Assembly (NCBI GenBank): GCA_012960925.1
Contig: DUAG01000046.1
Span: forward strand, 1-64,000
DNA from: Candidatus Manganitrophaceae bacterium
GTDB lineage: Bacteria > Nitrospirota > Nitrospiria > SBBL01 > JAADHI01
Direction of reading: 5' to 3'
Length of the DNA stretch: 64,000 nt
The notes under the pieces are model-generated. The model did no database searches. It saw nothing but the letters and a program-made list of their open reading frames with translations, and was not told where the DNA came from. How positions within the stretch are numbered: position 1 is the first letter of the stretch; every line of letters begins with the position of its first letter. A program made the position numbers and the translations under genes. Below are positions 37,407 to 45,477 of this stretch, in pieces.

Positions 37407-37558
37407 GTAAGGATTCAGCATGTAACTTTCTTCAGGCAGGGTACGAGGAAACAGAACCGCAACGGATGTATCGATACGTTAGGATTCGAGTACCAGAGCA
37501 ACGCAGCCATGGAGGAAGGGGTCTCGCGAAGCCAAAGTTGGGCCTGCTGAATCGTTCC
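37407..37558. mobile_element. MITE-like element D, about 152 bp
   Basis: The left end is GTAAGGATTCAGCATG; the right end read inverted is GGAACGATTCAGCAGG. The core contains AGGATTCGAGTACCAGAGCA and GCAGCCATGGAGG, close to elements B and C. It ends five bases from the pstB stop codon. Confidence 0.78.
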
Positions 37559-37563
37559 TGTTT

Positions 37564-38406
37564 TTATCCCCGCATCCCGCTGACATAGGCGGCAGTCAAT
37601 GCCTCCTTCGGCGTCTCGAAGATCTGTTTTGCCGGTCCGTATTCGATCAGCCGCCCCGCGCCATTTTCCATCCAGAAAAAGGCCGCATAATCAGCGATTC
37701 GTCTTGCCTGTGCCAGGTTGTGGGTTACGATCAATATTGTGTATCGCCCTCGGAGTTTGAAGATCAGGTCCTCTACAACACCGCTGGAGAGTGGGTCTAG
37801 CGCGCTGCAGGGTTCGTCCATCAGGAGGGCCTCGGGATTCAGCGCCAGGGCTCTTGCGATACAAAGGCGTTGCTGCTGGCCTCCAGAGAGTCCGAGCGCG
37901 GGGTCGTTCAGGCGGTCTTTAACCTCGTCCCACAACCCCACATCGCGTAGGCTTTTCTCAATGATCCGGGCAATCTCGGCCCGATCTCTGACCCCGTGTT
38001 CACGGAGGGGAAAAGCCAGGTTTTTAAAGATGGAGAGGGGAAAGGGGTTCGGCTTCTGGAAGATCATGCCGACTCGACGCCGGAGTTGGATGAGGTCGGT
38101 TTGGGAATCCAGGACGTTGAGAGCACCCAGGCGGATTTTTCCCGTCACGCGGCAGGAGGAAATCAAGTCGGTCAAGCGGTTCAGGGACATCAGGAGGCTG
38201 GTTTTTCCGCAGCCGGAGGGGCCGACGACTGCGGTGAGACATCCGATGTTTAGCGTGAGGCTCACTCCTTCCAGCACAGGTTTCCCCTTGTAATGGATGT
38301 TAAGACCCTCCGTCTGAATAAATGGGCGGGGAATACAACACGGGGCGCTCTCTTTTACTTGAGCCCGGAGACGGTGGACAGGACTCATCGATTCATGCGG
38401 TCTCAT
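37564..38406 (-). CDS. pstB: Phosphate ABC transporter ATP-binding protein
   Basis: ATPase of the high-affinity phosphate importer. Walker A is VGPSGCGKTS, the signature is LSGGQQQRLCIARALAL, and Walker B is ALLMDEPCSALDP. I start it at ATG 38406, where it overlaps the pstA stop by ATGA; an earlier ORF start at 38448 lies inside pstA and has no ribosome site. The N-terminus of about 30 residues before the fold is longer than usual. phoU is not present after it; the next feature is a repeat. Confidence 0.94.
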   Translation of the reverse strand: MRPHESMSPVHRLRAQVKESAPCCIPRPFIQTEGLNIHYKGKPVLEGVSLTLNIGCLTAVVGPSGCGKTSLLMSLNRLTDLISSCRVTGKIRLGALNVLDSQTDLIQLRRRVGMIFQKPNPFPLSIFKNLAFPLREHGVRDRAEIARIIEKSLRDVGLWDEVKDRLNDPALGLSGGQQQRLCIARALALNPEALLMDEPCSALDPLSSGVVEDLIFKLRGRYTILIVTHNLAQARRIADYAAFFWMENGAGRLIEYGPAKQIFETPKEALTAAYVSGMRG

Positions 38407-39266
38407 CCCAGTGAGATCCTCGCCTGGTGCCATCTTACTGCAAGCCATGAAGTGATACCATTCATCAAGAGGATCAGGACCATCAGCACCAGCGCAGAGC
38501 TATATGCAGTTTTATTTCCTCCCGGGATGTTCATTGAGAGATCAAAGATGTGAATGGAGAGTGCCCTTCCAGAATCGAGGAAGGAACTCGGCATTCGGTC
38601 GACGTAGCCGCTGGTGAAGATCAGCGCCGCGGTCTCGGCGATTGCGCGTCCGGCCCCGAGGATCAGACCGACCAGTAATCCCGGTGCGGCCGCAGGGAGG
38701 AGGATCTTCCGGAGGGTTGCCATGGGGGAGAGCCCCAGGGCGGCGGCGGAGAAACGGTAGTCTGCCGGAACCGAACGGAGACCCGCTTCGATGGAACGAA
38801 TCAAAATGGGAAGAACCATGCATGCCAGCGTCAAACCGCCAGAGAGGATGGAGAAACCGAATCCGAGGATATTGCAAAAGAAGGCGCTTCCGAAGAGTCC
38901 GAAGACAATCGAGGGAACACCCGCGAGGATATCCAGGCTGCGGCGGATAAGACGTCCGAAGGGTTTTTCCTCTGCGGAAAACTCGGCGAGGAGGATTGCT
39001 GTGCCGAGGCCGATTGGAATGGCGACCGCCAGGCAAACGAAGAGAATCAGGCTGGTCGAAACAAGGATGGGACCGATTCCTCCTTCTCGACCGGCATTCC
39101 GGGGCGGTGCCGTCAGGAAGTTCAAGGAGAGCTGTCCGAAGCCCTGCCGGACGATATCACTCAAAAGCCAGAGAAAGACGGCCGTGACCAGAAGCGCAGC
39201 CATCCAGACCACAAGTGTCGAAAGCCATTCTTTTTTGCTTGCAAGGGAGTTATGCACCCATCCCAT
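38403..39266 (-). CDS. pstA: Phosphate ABC transporter permease PstA
   Basis: Inner-membrane permease of 287 residues with six helices. It carries GIGPILVSTSLILF, DILAGVPSIVFGLFG and the ATPase-contact loop AALGLSPMATLRKILLP. It pairs with PstC to move phosphate. It overlaps pstC by 17 bases and pstB by four. Confidence 0.95.
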   Translation of the reverse strand: MGWVHNSLASKKEWLSTLVVWMAALLVTAVFLWLLSDIVRQGFGQLSLNFLTAPPRNAGREGGIGPILVSTSLILFVCLAVAIPIGLGTAILLAEFSAEEKPFGRLIRRSLDILAGVPSIVFGLFGSAFFCNILGFGFSILSGGLTLACMVLPILIRSIEAGLRSVPADYRFSAAALGLSPMATLRKILLPAAAPGLLVGLILGAGRAIAETAALIFTSGYVDRMPSSFLDSGRALSIHIFDLSMNIPGGNKTAYSSALVLMVLILLMNGITSWLAVRWHQARISLG

Positions 39267-40104
39267 CCCTGGTGAGTCCTTCTGAGAAAAAGACGAGCGT
39301 TGCTATGATGGCCATCAGGACGAGTCCGCTCACGAAAAGGGCGGACCGATGGTTCCCCATGGCATAGGCCATCTCAAGGGCGATATTTGCCGTGAGGGTT
39401 CGGATCGGATCAAAAAGTGATTTTGGAACTTGAACGACGTTTCCGCTGACCATGAGGAGGGCCATCGTTTCTCCGATGGCCCGTCCGGTGGCCAGTATGA
39501 TGCTGGTCGTGAGTCCCGCTCTTGCGGCAGGGAGGGCGACCCCTGTGATGATCGACCATCGTGAAAGACCGAGCGCGGCGGCGCCCTGGAGAATCTGAGA
39601 GGGAACAGCCGTGAGGCTGGCATCTGCGAGGAGTGCGATGGTGGGAAGAATCATCAAGGCCAGGATCAGGATACCAGCACTTAGACTCGGACCGGGTGGA
39701 TGTATCCGGCCGATGATCGGGACAAGGACCACCAGGGCCCAAAAGCCATAAACCACCGAAGGGATTCCTGCCAGGAGGCCGATGAGCTTCCGGTAAACCT
39801 GTCCCAGAGCTGGGGGGGCGTAATAATGGATAAAGACCGCAGAAAGAATGCCCAGCGGTGTGGCAAGGGCGAGGGCCCCGAGTGTCGTAAGAAGGGTACC
39901 CATGAGCATTGGAGTAAGATCGAAGGTCCCATCGTTGGGATGCCATGATGGGTCATTGAAAAAACGGAGTGGTCCGATCTCTTTCAGTGCGGGGAGGGCT
40001 TCGAGAAAAAGAAATACGATGATGAACAAGACGACCATTCCAGAAATGGATGCGGCTCCACGCAACATCCAGAGGATGATGGCGTCACTGCGTGACGGGG
40101 ACAA
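39250..40104 (-). CDS. pstC: Phosphate ABC transporter permease PstC
   Basis: Permease of 284 residues with six helices. Typical segments are GLLAGIPSVVYGFWAL and AALGLSRWSIITGVALP (ATPase-contact loop). The start is TTG at 40104, inside the end of pstS, supported by AAGGAG seven bases upstream; the next ATG would remove part of the first helix. It is one of four tightly overlapping pst genes. Confidence 0.95.
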   Translation of the reverse strand: MSPSRSDAIILWMLRGAASISGMVVLFIIVFLFLEALPALKEIGPLRFFNDPSWHPNDGTFDLTPMLMGTLLTTLGALALATPLGILSAVFIHYYAPPALGQVYRKLIGLLAGIPSVVYGFWALVVLVPIIGRIHPPGPSLSAGILILALMILPTIALLADASLTAVPSQILQGAAALGLSRWSIITGVALPAARAGLTTSIILATGRAIGETMALLMVSGNVVQVPKSLFDPIRTLTANIALEMAYAMGNHRSALFVSGLVLMAIIATLVFFSEGLTRDGMGA

Positions 40105-40942
40105 GATACTGCTCCTTAATAATTGGATCTACCTCGGTCGATTGGGCAAAATCGATGAAAGCGGCAACGATCCCCTCCGGGGCACTGGTTGTGACCAGGT
40201 TGAGGGGACGCGTCAAAAGAGTGCCTTCCTGCGGGTTTGTCTTCATTGCGGTTACCCCGTTAGAGATAGGGATCAGTTTGATTGATACCCCATCTGCGGC
40301 GTCATATTCCGCTGCGCCGACCGAAACGTAACCCACTGCGTTTATATTTCCGGCGACTGTTTTTATCCCTTGCGCGTTGTCGCCGATGACGACGTCGACC
40401 TGGATATCATGGTTTGAGATCTTCAGGAAGGCGGTGAAGAGTTCCAGGGTGGAACGTCCTGCTGCCTTGTTGACGACGGTAATAGGGGCATCCCTTCCCC
40501 CAAGTGTTTTCCAGTTCTTGATTCGGCCGGTGTAGATATTGACGATGTCTGTTCTGCTGAGTCTTTCTATGGGATTGTCCGCATGGAGGATCATGGAGAT
40601 CCCATCTTGTGCAATTGTAAAGGCAAAGAGGTCTGTTTCATCTTTATTCAAGGGGCGTGAAACCATGCCGATATCGGCAAGGCCGAGGCGCGCATCGGCG
40701 ATGCCCCGCGAGGAACCGCCTGTTTGAACATCGACACGGACTCCCGGATATTTCTTTTCAAATTCCTTGCCCATCTCGGCGGCAAGGGGGGCCACTGTGC
40801 TTGAGCCGGTCAAAATGAGCTGCATTTTTTTATGGCTTTCAGGGGGTGTCCCAGGCGAATCCATAGGCGTAAAGGACTGGGCCGAGAAAAAGAGCCCGCC
40901 AAAAGCCACAACCGAGAGGAGTGCAACTGATACCCGCTTCAT
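40085..40942 (-). CDS. pstS: Phosphate-binding protein PstS
   Basis: Periplasmic receptor of about 285 residues with a signal peptide at the N-terminus (MKRVSVALLSVVAFGG). The phosphate-binding motif is TGSSTVAPLAAEM, with GGSSRGIADARLG and NKAAGRSTLELF further on. I start at ATG 40942, which has GGAGG upstream; a GTG at 40966 would add eight residues in front of the signal peptide. It follows arsR directly. Confidence 0.93.
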   Translation of the reverse strand: MKRVSVALLSVVAFGGLFFSAQSFTPMDSPGTPPESHKKMQLILTGSSTVAPLAAEMGKEFEKKYPGVRVDVQTGGSSRGIADARLGLADIGMVSRPLNKDETDLFAFTIAQDGISMILHADNPIERLSRTDIVNIYTGRIKNWKTLGGRDAPITVVNKAAGRSTLELFTAFLKISNHDIQVDVVIGDNAQGIKTVAGNINAVGYVSVGAAEYDAADGVSIKLIPISNGVTAMKTNPQEGTLLTRPLNLVTTSAPEGIVAAFIDFAQSTEVDPIIKEQYLVPVTQ

Positions 40943-40967
40943 CCGTTTTTGCCTCCAGAGCGACACA

Positions 40968-41270
40968 TCAATCGAACTTTAACTTGCAGCAGCCGAGGTT
41001 AATTTCCTTACCGGAATGGGAGAGATCGACCCCCGGTGCCAAGGAATAGAGTACGGCCTTTCCGTCACGTATGGCTTTCACCAGACCTGCATCCCTGAGG
41101 ACCTTCAGATGGTGGGAGAGGAGGCTTTGATCAAGCCTGAGAACGGTGTTTAAATCCGTAACGTGCTTCGGCCCCACCATTAATATCTCCAGGACCGCAA
41201 GGCGGGTGCTGTCCGCCAGGGTTTTTAATTTATCTGCACACGCCAAGTTTTGAGTCCTATTTTTCGCCAT
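40968..41270 (-). CDS. ArsR/SmtB-family transcriptional repressor
   Basis: A 100-residue winged-helix regulator. The recognition helix region is LDQSLLSHHLKVLRDAGLV. Cysteines occur at the N-terminus (NLACADK, about C11) and near the C-terminus (LGCCKLKFD), possible metal or metalloid ligands, though the classic ELCVCDL motif is absent. It is the first gene of an arsR-pstSCAB operon with the stop just before pstS, so it probably controls phosphate uptake, perhaps in response to arsenate or arsenite. PhoB/PhoR are not in the window. Confidence 0.9.
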   Translation of the reverse strand: MAKNRTQNLACADKLKTLADSTRLAVLEILMVGPKHVTDLNTVLRLDQSLLSHHLKVLRDAGLVKAIRDGKAVLYSLAPGVDLSHSGKEINLGCCKLKFD

Positions 41271-41307
41271 TGAAGAGTCTGCTCCAGGAAATAGAGATAA
41301 GTTTTAA

Positions 41308-41346
41308 TTCATATGAAATTGTATTGATATCAAAAGGACATGTCAA
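41308..41346 (-). promoter_or_regulatory. Promoter and likely operator of arsR-pst
   Basis: The minus strand has TTGACA (41346-41341), 17 bases, TACAAT (41323-41318). The perfect palindrome TTCATATGAA (41308-41317) covers the expected transcript start, a usual place for an ArsR-type operator. Autorepression is inferred. Confidence 0.65.
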
Positions 41347-41359
41347 CCAAAATCGCTTC

Positions 41360-41388
41360 TTGACCCGTCCTGTCCCCTATGATAAATT
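41360..41388 (+). promoter_or_regulatory. Possible promoter of the gcv operon
   Basis: TTGACC (41360-41365), 17 bases, TAAATT (41383-41388). It points toward gcvT and lies back to back with the arsR promoter. Element B would fall in the leader. No glycine riboswitch aptamer was recognised. Confidence 0.4.
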
Positions 41389-41391
41389 CAG

Positions 41392-41531
41392 CCCTAACGA
41401 TCAGCGCACCCCTGTTTTGCTCTATGGCCGCGTTCCTGTGGTGCTCGAATCCTCGCGTATAAATATACGCTGTGGTTCTGTGCGCCTCGCGCCTTGCCAT
41501 GAAACAGAATTTGGGCAATCTGAAACGTCAG
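41392..41531. mobile_element. MITE-like element B, about 140 bp, ends decayed
   Basis: The core with GGTGCTCGAATCCTCGCG and the small palindrome GCGTATAAATATACGC (41455-41470) matches elements A, C and D. The outer ends (CCTAACGATCAGCGC and, inverted, CCTGACGTTTCAGAT) are diverged. It lies between the back-to-back promoters and gcvT, so it would be transcribed in the gcv leader. Confidence 0.72.
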
Positions 41532-41555
41532 GTTTCGACTTGACACGGAGAAGCA

Positions 41556-42653
41556 ATGAAAAAAACCCCTCTCTATGAAATCCATGTGGAATCCGGCGCG
41601 AAGATGGTTCCTTTTTCCGGTTGGGAAATGCCTCTTTCCTATACCGGGGTGCCGGACGAGCACCGCAATGTCCGCAGCGCGGTCGGGCTCTTTGATGTTA
41701 GCCATATGGGTCGCTTTGAGCTCTCGGGGAAAGGGGCTGAGGCCTATTTAGAACATATGACTCCGAGACCGATATACCGAATGCAGCGAAGAGGGGCGCA
41801 GTATTCGATGTTGCTCAAGCCGGACGGGGGGATCATTGATGACATCTATATCTATAAAAAGGGAGTTGATCGCTTCCTGTTGATCGTGAACTCCGCCAAC
41901 AGTGAGAAAGATTTCCGATGGTTGAGACAAAACCTTCCCGCTGATTCCCAATTTATCCTTCAGAATGTTACGGCGGAGACGGCGCTCGTGGCCTTACAGG
42001 GACCCAAATCCTGGGAGGTCCTCGGTCGAATTCTACCCGAGGGTACAGACGAAATTTCTCTTCGAAAGTTTGTTGAAGCCGAAACGCTTCCTGCCCCTGA
42101 GGCAAAGATACTGATTGCACGGACCGGATATACAGGTGAGAAAGGCTACGAACTGGTCATTCCGGGTGATGTTGCCGCAAAGGTCTGGAATGCCTTGATG
42201 GAGGCTGGGAAGGGCGCAGGCATCCTGCCGGTTGGTTTGGGCGCGCGCGATACCCTTCGGCTTGAAATGGCCTATCCCTTGTATGGAAATGATATTGATG
42301 AGACAACGATGCCGCTTCAGGCCGGGCTTGAACGCTTCATCGATTTTGAAAAGGATTTTGTGGGTAAAGAAGCCTTGCTTCAGGAGAAAGAGAAAGGATT
42401 GGGTCGAAAATTGATCTGTTTTGAACTCTTGGTGGGCGGAATTCCCCGGTCGGGACAATTAATTTATTCCGATCAGAAAGAAGTGGGAAAGGTCACCTCG
42501 GGTAATTACTCGCCCTCAATGAGAAAGGGGATCGGCATGGGATATGTCGACCTTCCTTTTTGTGACGAGGGGGGAGAACTTTTGATTGATATTCGGGGAA
42601 AGGTGGCCCCGGCCGTGATTGTGAAGAAACCGTTTTATAAAAAGAAAAGGTAA
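41556..42653 (+). CDS. gcvT: Glycine cleavage system T protein (aminomethyltransferase)
   Basis: Transfers the methylene group from lipoylated H protein to tetrahydrofolate, releasing ammonia. The 365-residue protein has FSGWEMPLSY, the folate-site DVSHMGRFELSG (about 50-60), LPVGLGARDTLRLE, and the C-terminal KVTSGNYSPSMRKGIGMGYV. GGAGAA precedes the ATG. gcvH, often next to gcvT, is absent; gcvPA follows after nine bases. Confidence 0.96.
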   Translation: MKKTPLYEIHVESGAKMVPFSGWEMPLSYTGVPDEHRNVRSAVGLFDVSHMGRFELSGKGAEAYLEHMTPRPIYRMQRRGAQYSMLLKPDGGIIDDIYIYKKGVDRFLLIVNSANSEKDFRWLRQNLPADSQFILQNVTAETALVALQGPKSWEVLGRILPEGTDEISLRKFVEAETLPAPEAKILIARTGYTGEKGYELVIPGDVAAKVWNALMEAGKGAGILPVGLGARDTLRLEMAYPLYGNDIDETTMPLQAGLERFIDFEKDFVGKEALLQEKEKGLGRKLICFELLVGGIPRSGQLIYSDQKEVGKVTSGNYSPSMRKGIGMGYVDLPFCDEGGELLIDIRGKVAPAVIVKKPFYKKKR

Positions 42654-42662
42654 GAAACCCCA

Positions 42663-44003
42663 ATGGAGTACATCCCAAAAACCGCGAAAGAGGAAGAGGA
42701 GATGCTTGCAGAGATCGGAGTCTCTTCCTTTGAAGATTTACTGAATATTCCTGCGTCACTCCGGCTCAACCGGCCCTTGAATCTACCCCTGTCGCTTTCT
42801 CAGCCCACGCTCAGGCGAAAGATGTTGGACCTCAGCCGGAAGAATGCCGAGACGACTTCAAACCTCTCTTTCCTTGGAGGAGGGAGCTACGATCATTATG
42901 TCCCGAGCACCGTAGACCATGTCCTTCGTCGCTCCGAATTCTACACGGCCTACACCCCTTACCAGGCAGAGATGAGCCAGGGACTCCTTCAGACGATTTA
43001 TGAATATCAGACGATGATCTGTCAGTTGACCGGTATGGAAGTCGCGTGTGCGTCAGTCTATGATGGTGCTTCGGCCCTGGCGGAGGGGGCCTTGATGGCG
43101 ATCCGGAGGACGAAGCGGAAAAAGGTGTTGATTTCGCAGACGGTCCATCCTCATTACCGCCAGGTGGTCGCGACCTACCTCTCCGGCCTGGAGGGGGTTG
43201 AACTGAAAGAGATTCCGTTTCATGAGGGAAGGGTCTCTCTGCAAGTGCTTGAAGATTCAATAGATGACAGCGTGGCGGCCGTTTTGATTCAGCATCCTAA
43301 TTTCTTCGGGCAGTTGGAAGAGATGGAGGCCATCGCGCAATGGGTTCATGCCGAGGGAGGACTCCTGGTCATGGCGGTCGATCCGATCTCTCTCGGTATT
43401 CTAAAGACTCCGGGTGAATATCAGGCGGATATCGCGGTTGGGGAAGGGCAGGCCCTGGGGAATACAATCAGCTACGGTGGTCCCTATGTCGGTTTTTTCT
43501 CAACGCGGCGGGAGATGATCCGTCAGATGCCGGGACGTGTTGTCGGCGCGACAATGGATGCCGAAGGACGGTCGGGATTTTGTCTGACCTTGCAGACACG
43601 TGAACAACATATCCGCCGGGAACGGGCTACTTCAAATATCTGCACAAATCAGGCCTTAAATGCATTGGCTTCGGCTGTTTATATGGCGACGGTAGGGAAG
43701 GCGGGCCTTCGTGAAGTGGCCCTCCTTTGTCTGGCAAAGTCCCATGCGGCCCATGAGAAGATTAAAGAAATTCCTGGGGTTGATGCCCCTTTCTCCGGGT
43801 CATTTTTTAAAGAATTTGTATTCCGTCTGCCATTTCCGGTTGCTAATTTTTTAGAGGACCTTTCCCGTGATGGACTCTTTGCCGGGATTGACCTGGGGGC
43901 GTATTATCCTGAATTAGAGAACCATCTTTTGATTTGTGTGACCGAACAGCACGAGTCAGAAGAGATCGACCAGCTTGTGGAAAAGATACAAGCGGCTTCT
44001 TAG
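42663..44003 (+). CDS. gcvPA: Glycine dehydrogenase (decarboxylating) subunit 1
   Basis: Alpha subunit of the two-subunit P protein, 446 residues. It shows the family start YIPKTAKEEEEMLAEIG, FLGGGSYDHYVPS and PYQAEMSQGLLQTIYEYQT. The PLP lysine resides on subunit 2, as is normal. The subunit begins nine bases after gcvT. The partner gcvPB lies 1.5 kb further on, separated by two unrelated genes. Confidence 0.96.
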   Translation: MEYIPKTAKEEEEMLAEIGVSSFEDLLNIPASLRLNRPLNLPLSLSQPTLRRKMLDLSRKNAETTSNLSFLGGGSYDHYVPSTVDHVLRRSEFYTAYTPYQAEMSQGLLQTIYEYQTMICQLTGMEVACASVYDGASALAEGALMAIRRTKRKKVLISQTVHPHYRQVVATYLSGLEGVELKEIPFHEGRVSLQVLEDSIDDSVAAVLIQHPNFFGQLEEMEAIAQWVHAEGGLLVMAVDPISLGILKTPGEYQADIAVGEGQALGNTISYGGPYVGFFSTRREMIRQMPGRVVGATMDAEGRSGFCLTLQTREQHIRRERATSNICTNQALNALASAVYMATVGKAGLREVALLCLAKSHAAHEKIKEIPGVDAPFSGSFFKEFVFRLPFPVANFLEDLSRDGLFAGIDLGAYYPELENHLLICVTEQHESEEIDQLVEKIQAAS

Positions 44004-44016
44004 ACAATTCGGAACG

Positions 44017-44958
44017 ATGGTCGATGCGGAACAAGTTGCCAATATGAAAGAGACTGAAGTCGCTGAATGGGTTCCCGGTATTTCCGAAGCGCGACTTCTG
44101 GGCCATCTCAAGAAGCTGGTGGGAACGAGACACCCCACGGAAGCGCCGAAAGCGCTTCAAGCGGCTGCCGATTATATCCTGAGCTGGATGAAACAGCTTG
44201 GTCTTGATCCGATCGAAGAATACTTTGGAGGAGATGAGGGAAAGGCGTATGTGAATTTGATTGGCAGCCAGTCCGGGAGCCGTGCCGACCAGGAGGTTCT
44301 TGATGTGGGGGCGCATTATGATACGGTCGTTGAGACAGATGGCGCGGATGACAATGCGAGTGGTTTGGCGGTCCTTCTGGAGGTGGCGCGGATTCTTTCG
44401 CCCATGCGGGGGAGACGGACGCTCCAGTTCGTTGCATTTTCAATGGAAGAGACGGGGTTTCTTGGAAGTCGGCATTATGTCAGAGAGATCCGCAAAAACA
44501 AGCTTCCACTGTGGGGAGAAATTGTCCTGGAGTGTGTCGGTTACACTGACCGCCGGCCGGGATCACAACGGACCCCTGCGGGTTTTCCCTTTTCTCTCCC
44601 GTATCAGGGAGATTTTATCGGTCTCGTTGGAAATGAAAGGGCGGCACAGATCAAGGAAGCCTTTGAGTCGGCTGCAGTATGCTACAGTCCTTCTCTTCCC
44701 GTGATCTCTTTGCTGGTTCCTGGGAATGGGGCACTTTTCCTAGATGCAAGGCGGTCGGATCATGTCCCGTTCTGGGATCAGGGATATCGGGCGGTGATGC
44801 TGACAGATATCGCTGATTTCAGAAATCCACACTATCATCAAAAGAGTGACTGCCTGGAGACACTGGATCTTTCCTTTATCGCAGCGATCGCACGGACCCT
44901 GGCTGCGGCGGTGATTGATCTTGCGGGTTTGGGCCTTCCCACGGAATCATCCCGATGA
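44017..44958 (+). CDS. M28-family metallopeptidase
   Basis: A cytoplasmic aminopeptidase-type protein of about 313 residues; no signal peptide is seen. Metal ligands and catalytic residues are present: GAHYDTV, GADDNASG, SMEETGFLGS with both glutamates, and DHVPFWDQG. The start is uncertain: an ORF begins at 43975 inside gcvPA, but ATG 44017 avoids the overlap. It lies inside the gcv operon and overlaps the Nudix gene by ATGA. The substrate is unknown; release of amino acids including glycine from peptides is only a guess. Confidence 0.88.
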   Translation: MVDAEQVANMKETEVAEWVPGISEARLLGHLKKLVGTRHPTEAPKALQAAADYILSWMKQLGLDPIEEYFGGDEGKAYVNLIGSQSGSRADQEVLDVGAHYDTVVETDGADDNASGLAVLLEVARILSPMRGRRTLQFVAFSMEETGFLGSRHYVREIRKNKLPLWGEIVLECVGYTDRRPGSQRTPAGFPFSLPYQGDFIGLVGNERAAQIKEAFESAAVCYSPSLPVISLLVPGNGALFLDARRSDHVPFWDQGYRAVMLTDIADFRNPHYHQKSDCLETLDLSFIAAIARTLAAAVIDLAGLGLPTESSR

Positions 44959-45467
44959 AGAAGGAGATCTACCGAGGCGACGCGATCCGGCTTTTTGTTG
45001 AAACGGTTGATCTCCCGAACGGCTTAACCATTGAATTGGATATTGTCCGTCATCCGGGCGCCTCAGCCGTCGTTCCGCTCCGTGAAGACGGTGTTGTGAT
45101 CCTGATCCGTCAATTCAGATATGCGGCGGGGGGGTATCTCTATGAAATACCGGCGGGGAAACTTTCAGCAGGAGAATCGCCTGAAACCTGTGCGAGACGC
45201 GAGGTTGAAGAAGAGATTGGTTACCGTGTTGCCCATCTGGAAAAATTGACGACAATTTTTACTGCCCCGGGATTTTGCGATGAACAGATTCATCTTTATC
45301 TGGGGACAGGCTTGAGTCTTTGTCCCCAAAGGCTTGAAGAGGATGAGGTGATTGAAATCGTTGAGATGCCTTTTCCTGAGGTGATGCAAAAGATTGAAGA
45401 CCAGACAATCCGGGACGCGAAGAGTCTGGTGGCCCTTCAGATGGCCTACGGACGTGTGAGACGATAG
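44955..45467 (+). CDS. Nudix hydrolase, ADP-ribose pyrophosphatase type
   Basis: A 170-residue hydrolase. The Nudix box is complete: G-x5-E-x7-REVEEEIG within AGKLSAGES to REVEEEIGY (about 55-78), giving the metal site. The flanking EIPAGKL fits ADP-ribose pyrophosphatases of the NudF type. It would split ADP-ribose or a similar nucleotide sugar. It overlaps the M28 gene by four bases and precedes gcvPB by ten. Confidence 0.9.
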   Translation: MKKEIYRGDAIRLFVETVDLPNGLTIELDIVRHPGASAVVPLREDGVVILIRQFRYAAGGYLYEIPAGKLSAGESPETCARREVEEEIGYRVAHLEKLTTIFTAPGFCDEQIHLYLGTGLSLCPQRLEEDEVIEIVEMPFPEVMQKIEDQTIRDAKSLVALQMAYGRVRR

Positions 45468-45477
45468 GAGAGAGTGT

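Noticed and set aside
36885-37558. CRISPR array or tandem repeat
   Set aside because: Two copies only, of about 150 bp, with terminal inverted repeats; no regular short repeats and no cas genes.
41271-41555. Glycine riboswitch before gcvT
   Set aside because: No tandem aptamer pattern was recognised; the space is taken by promoters and element B.
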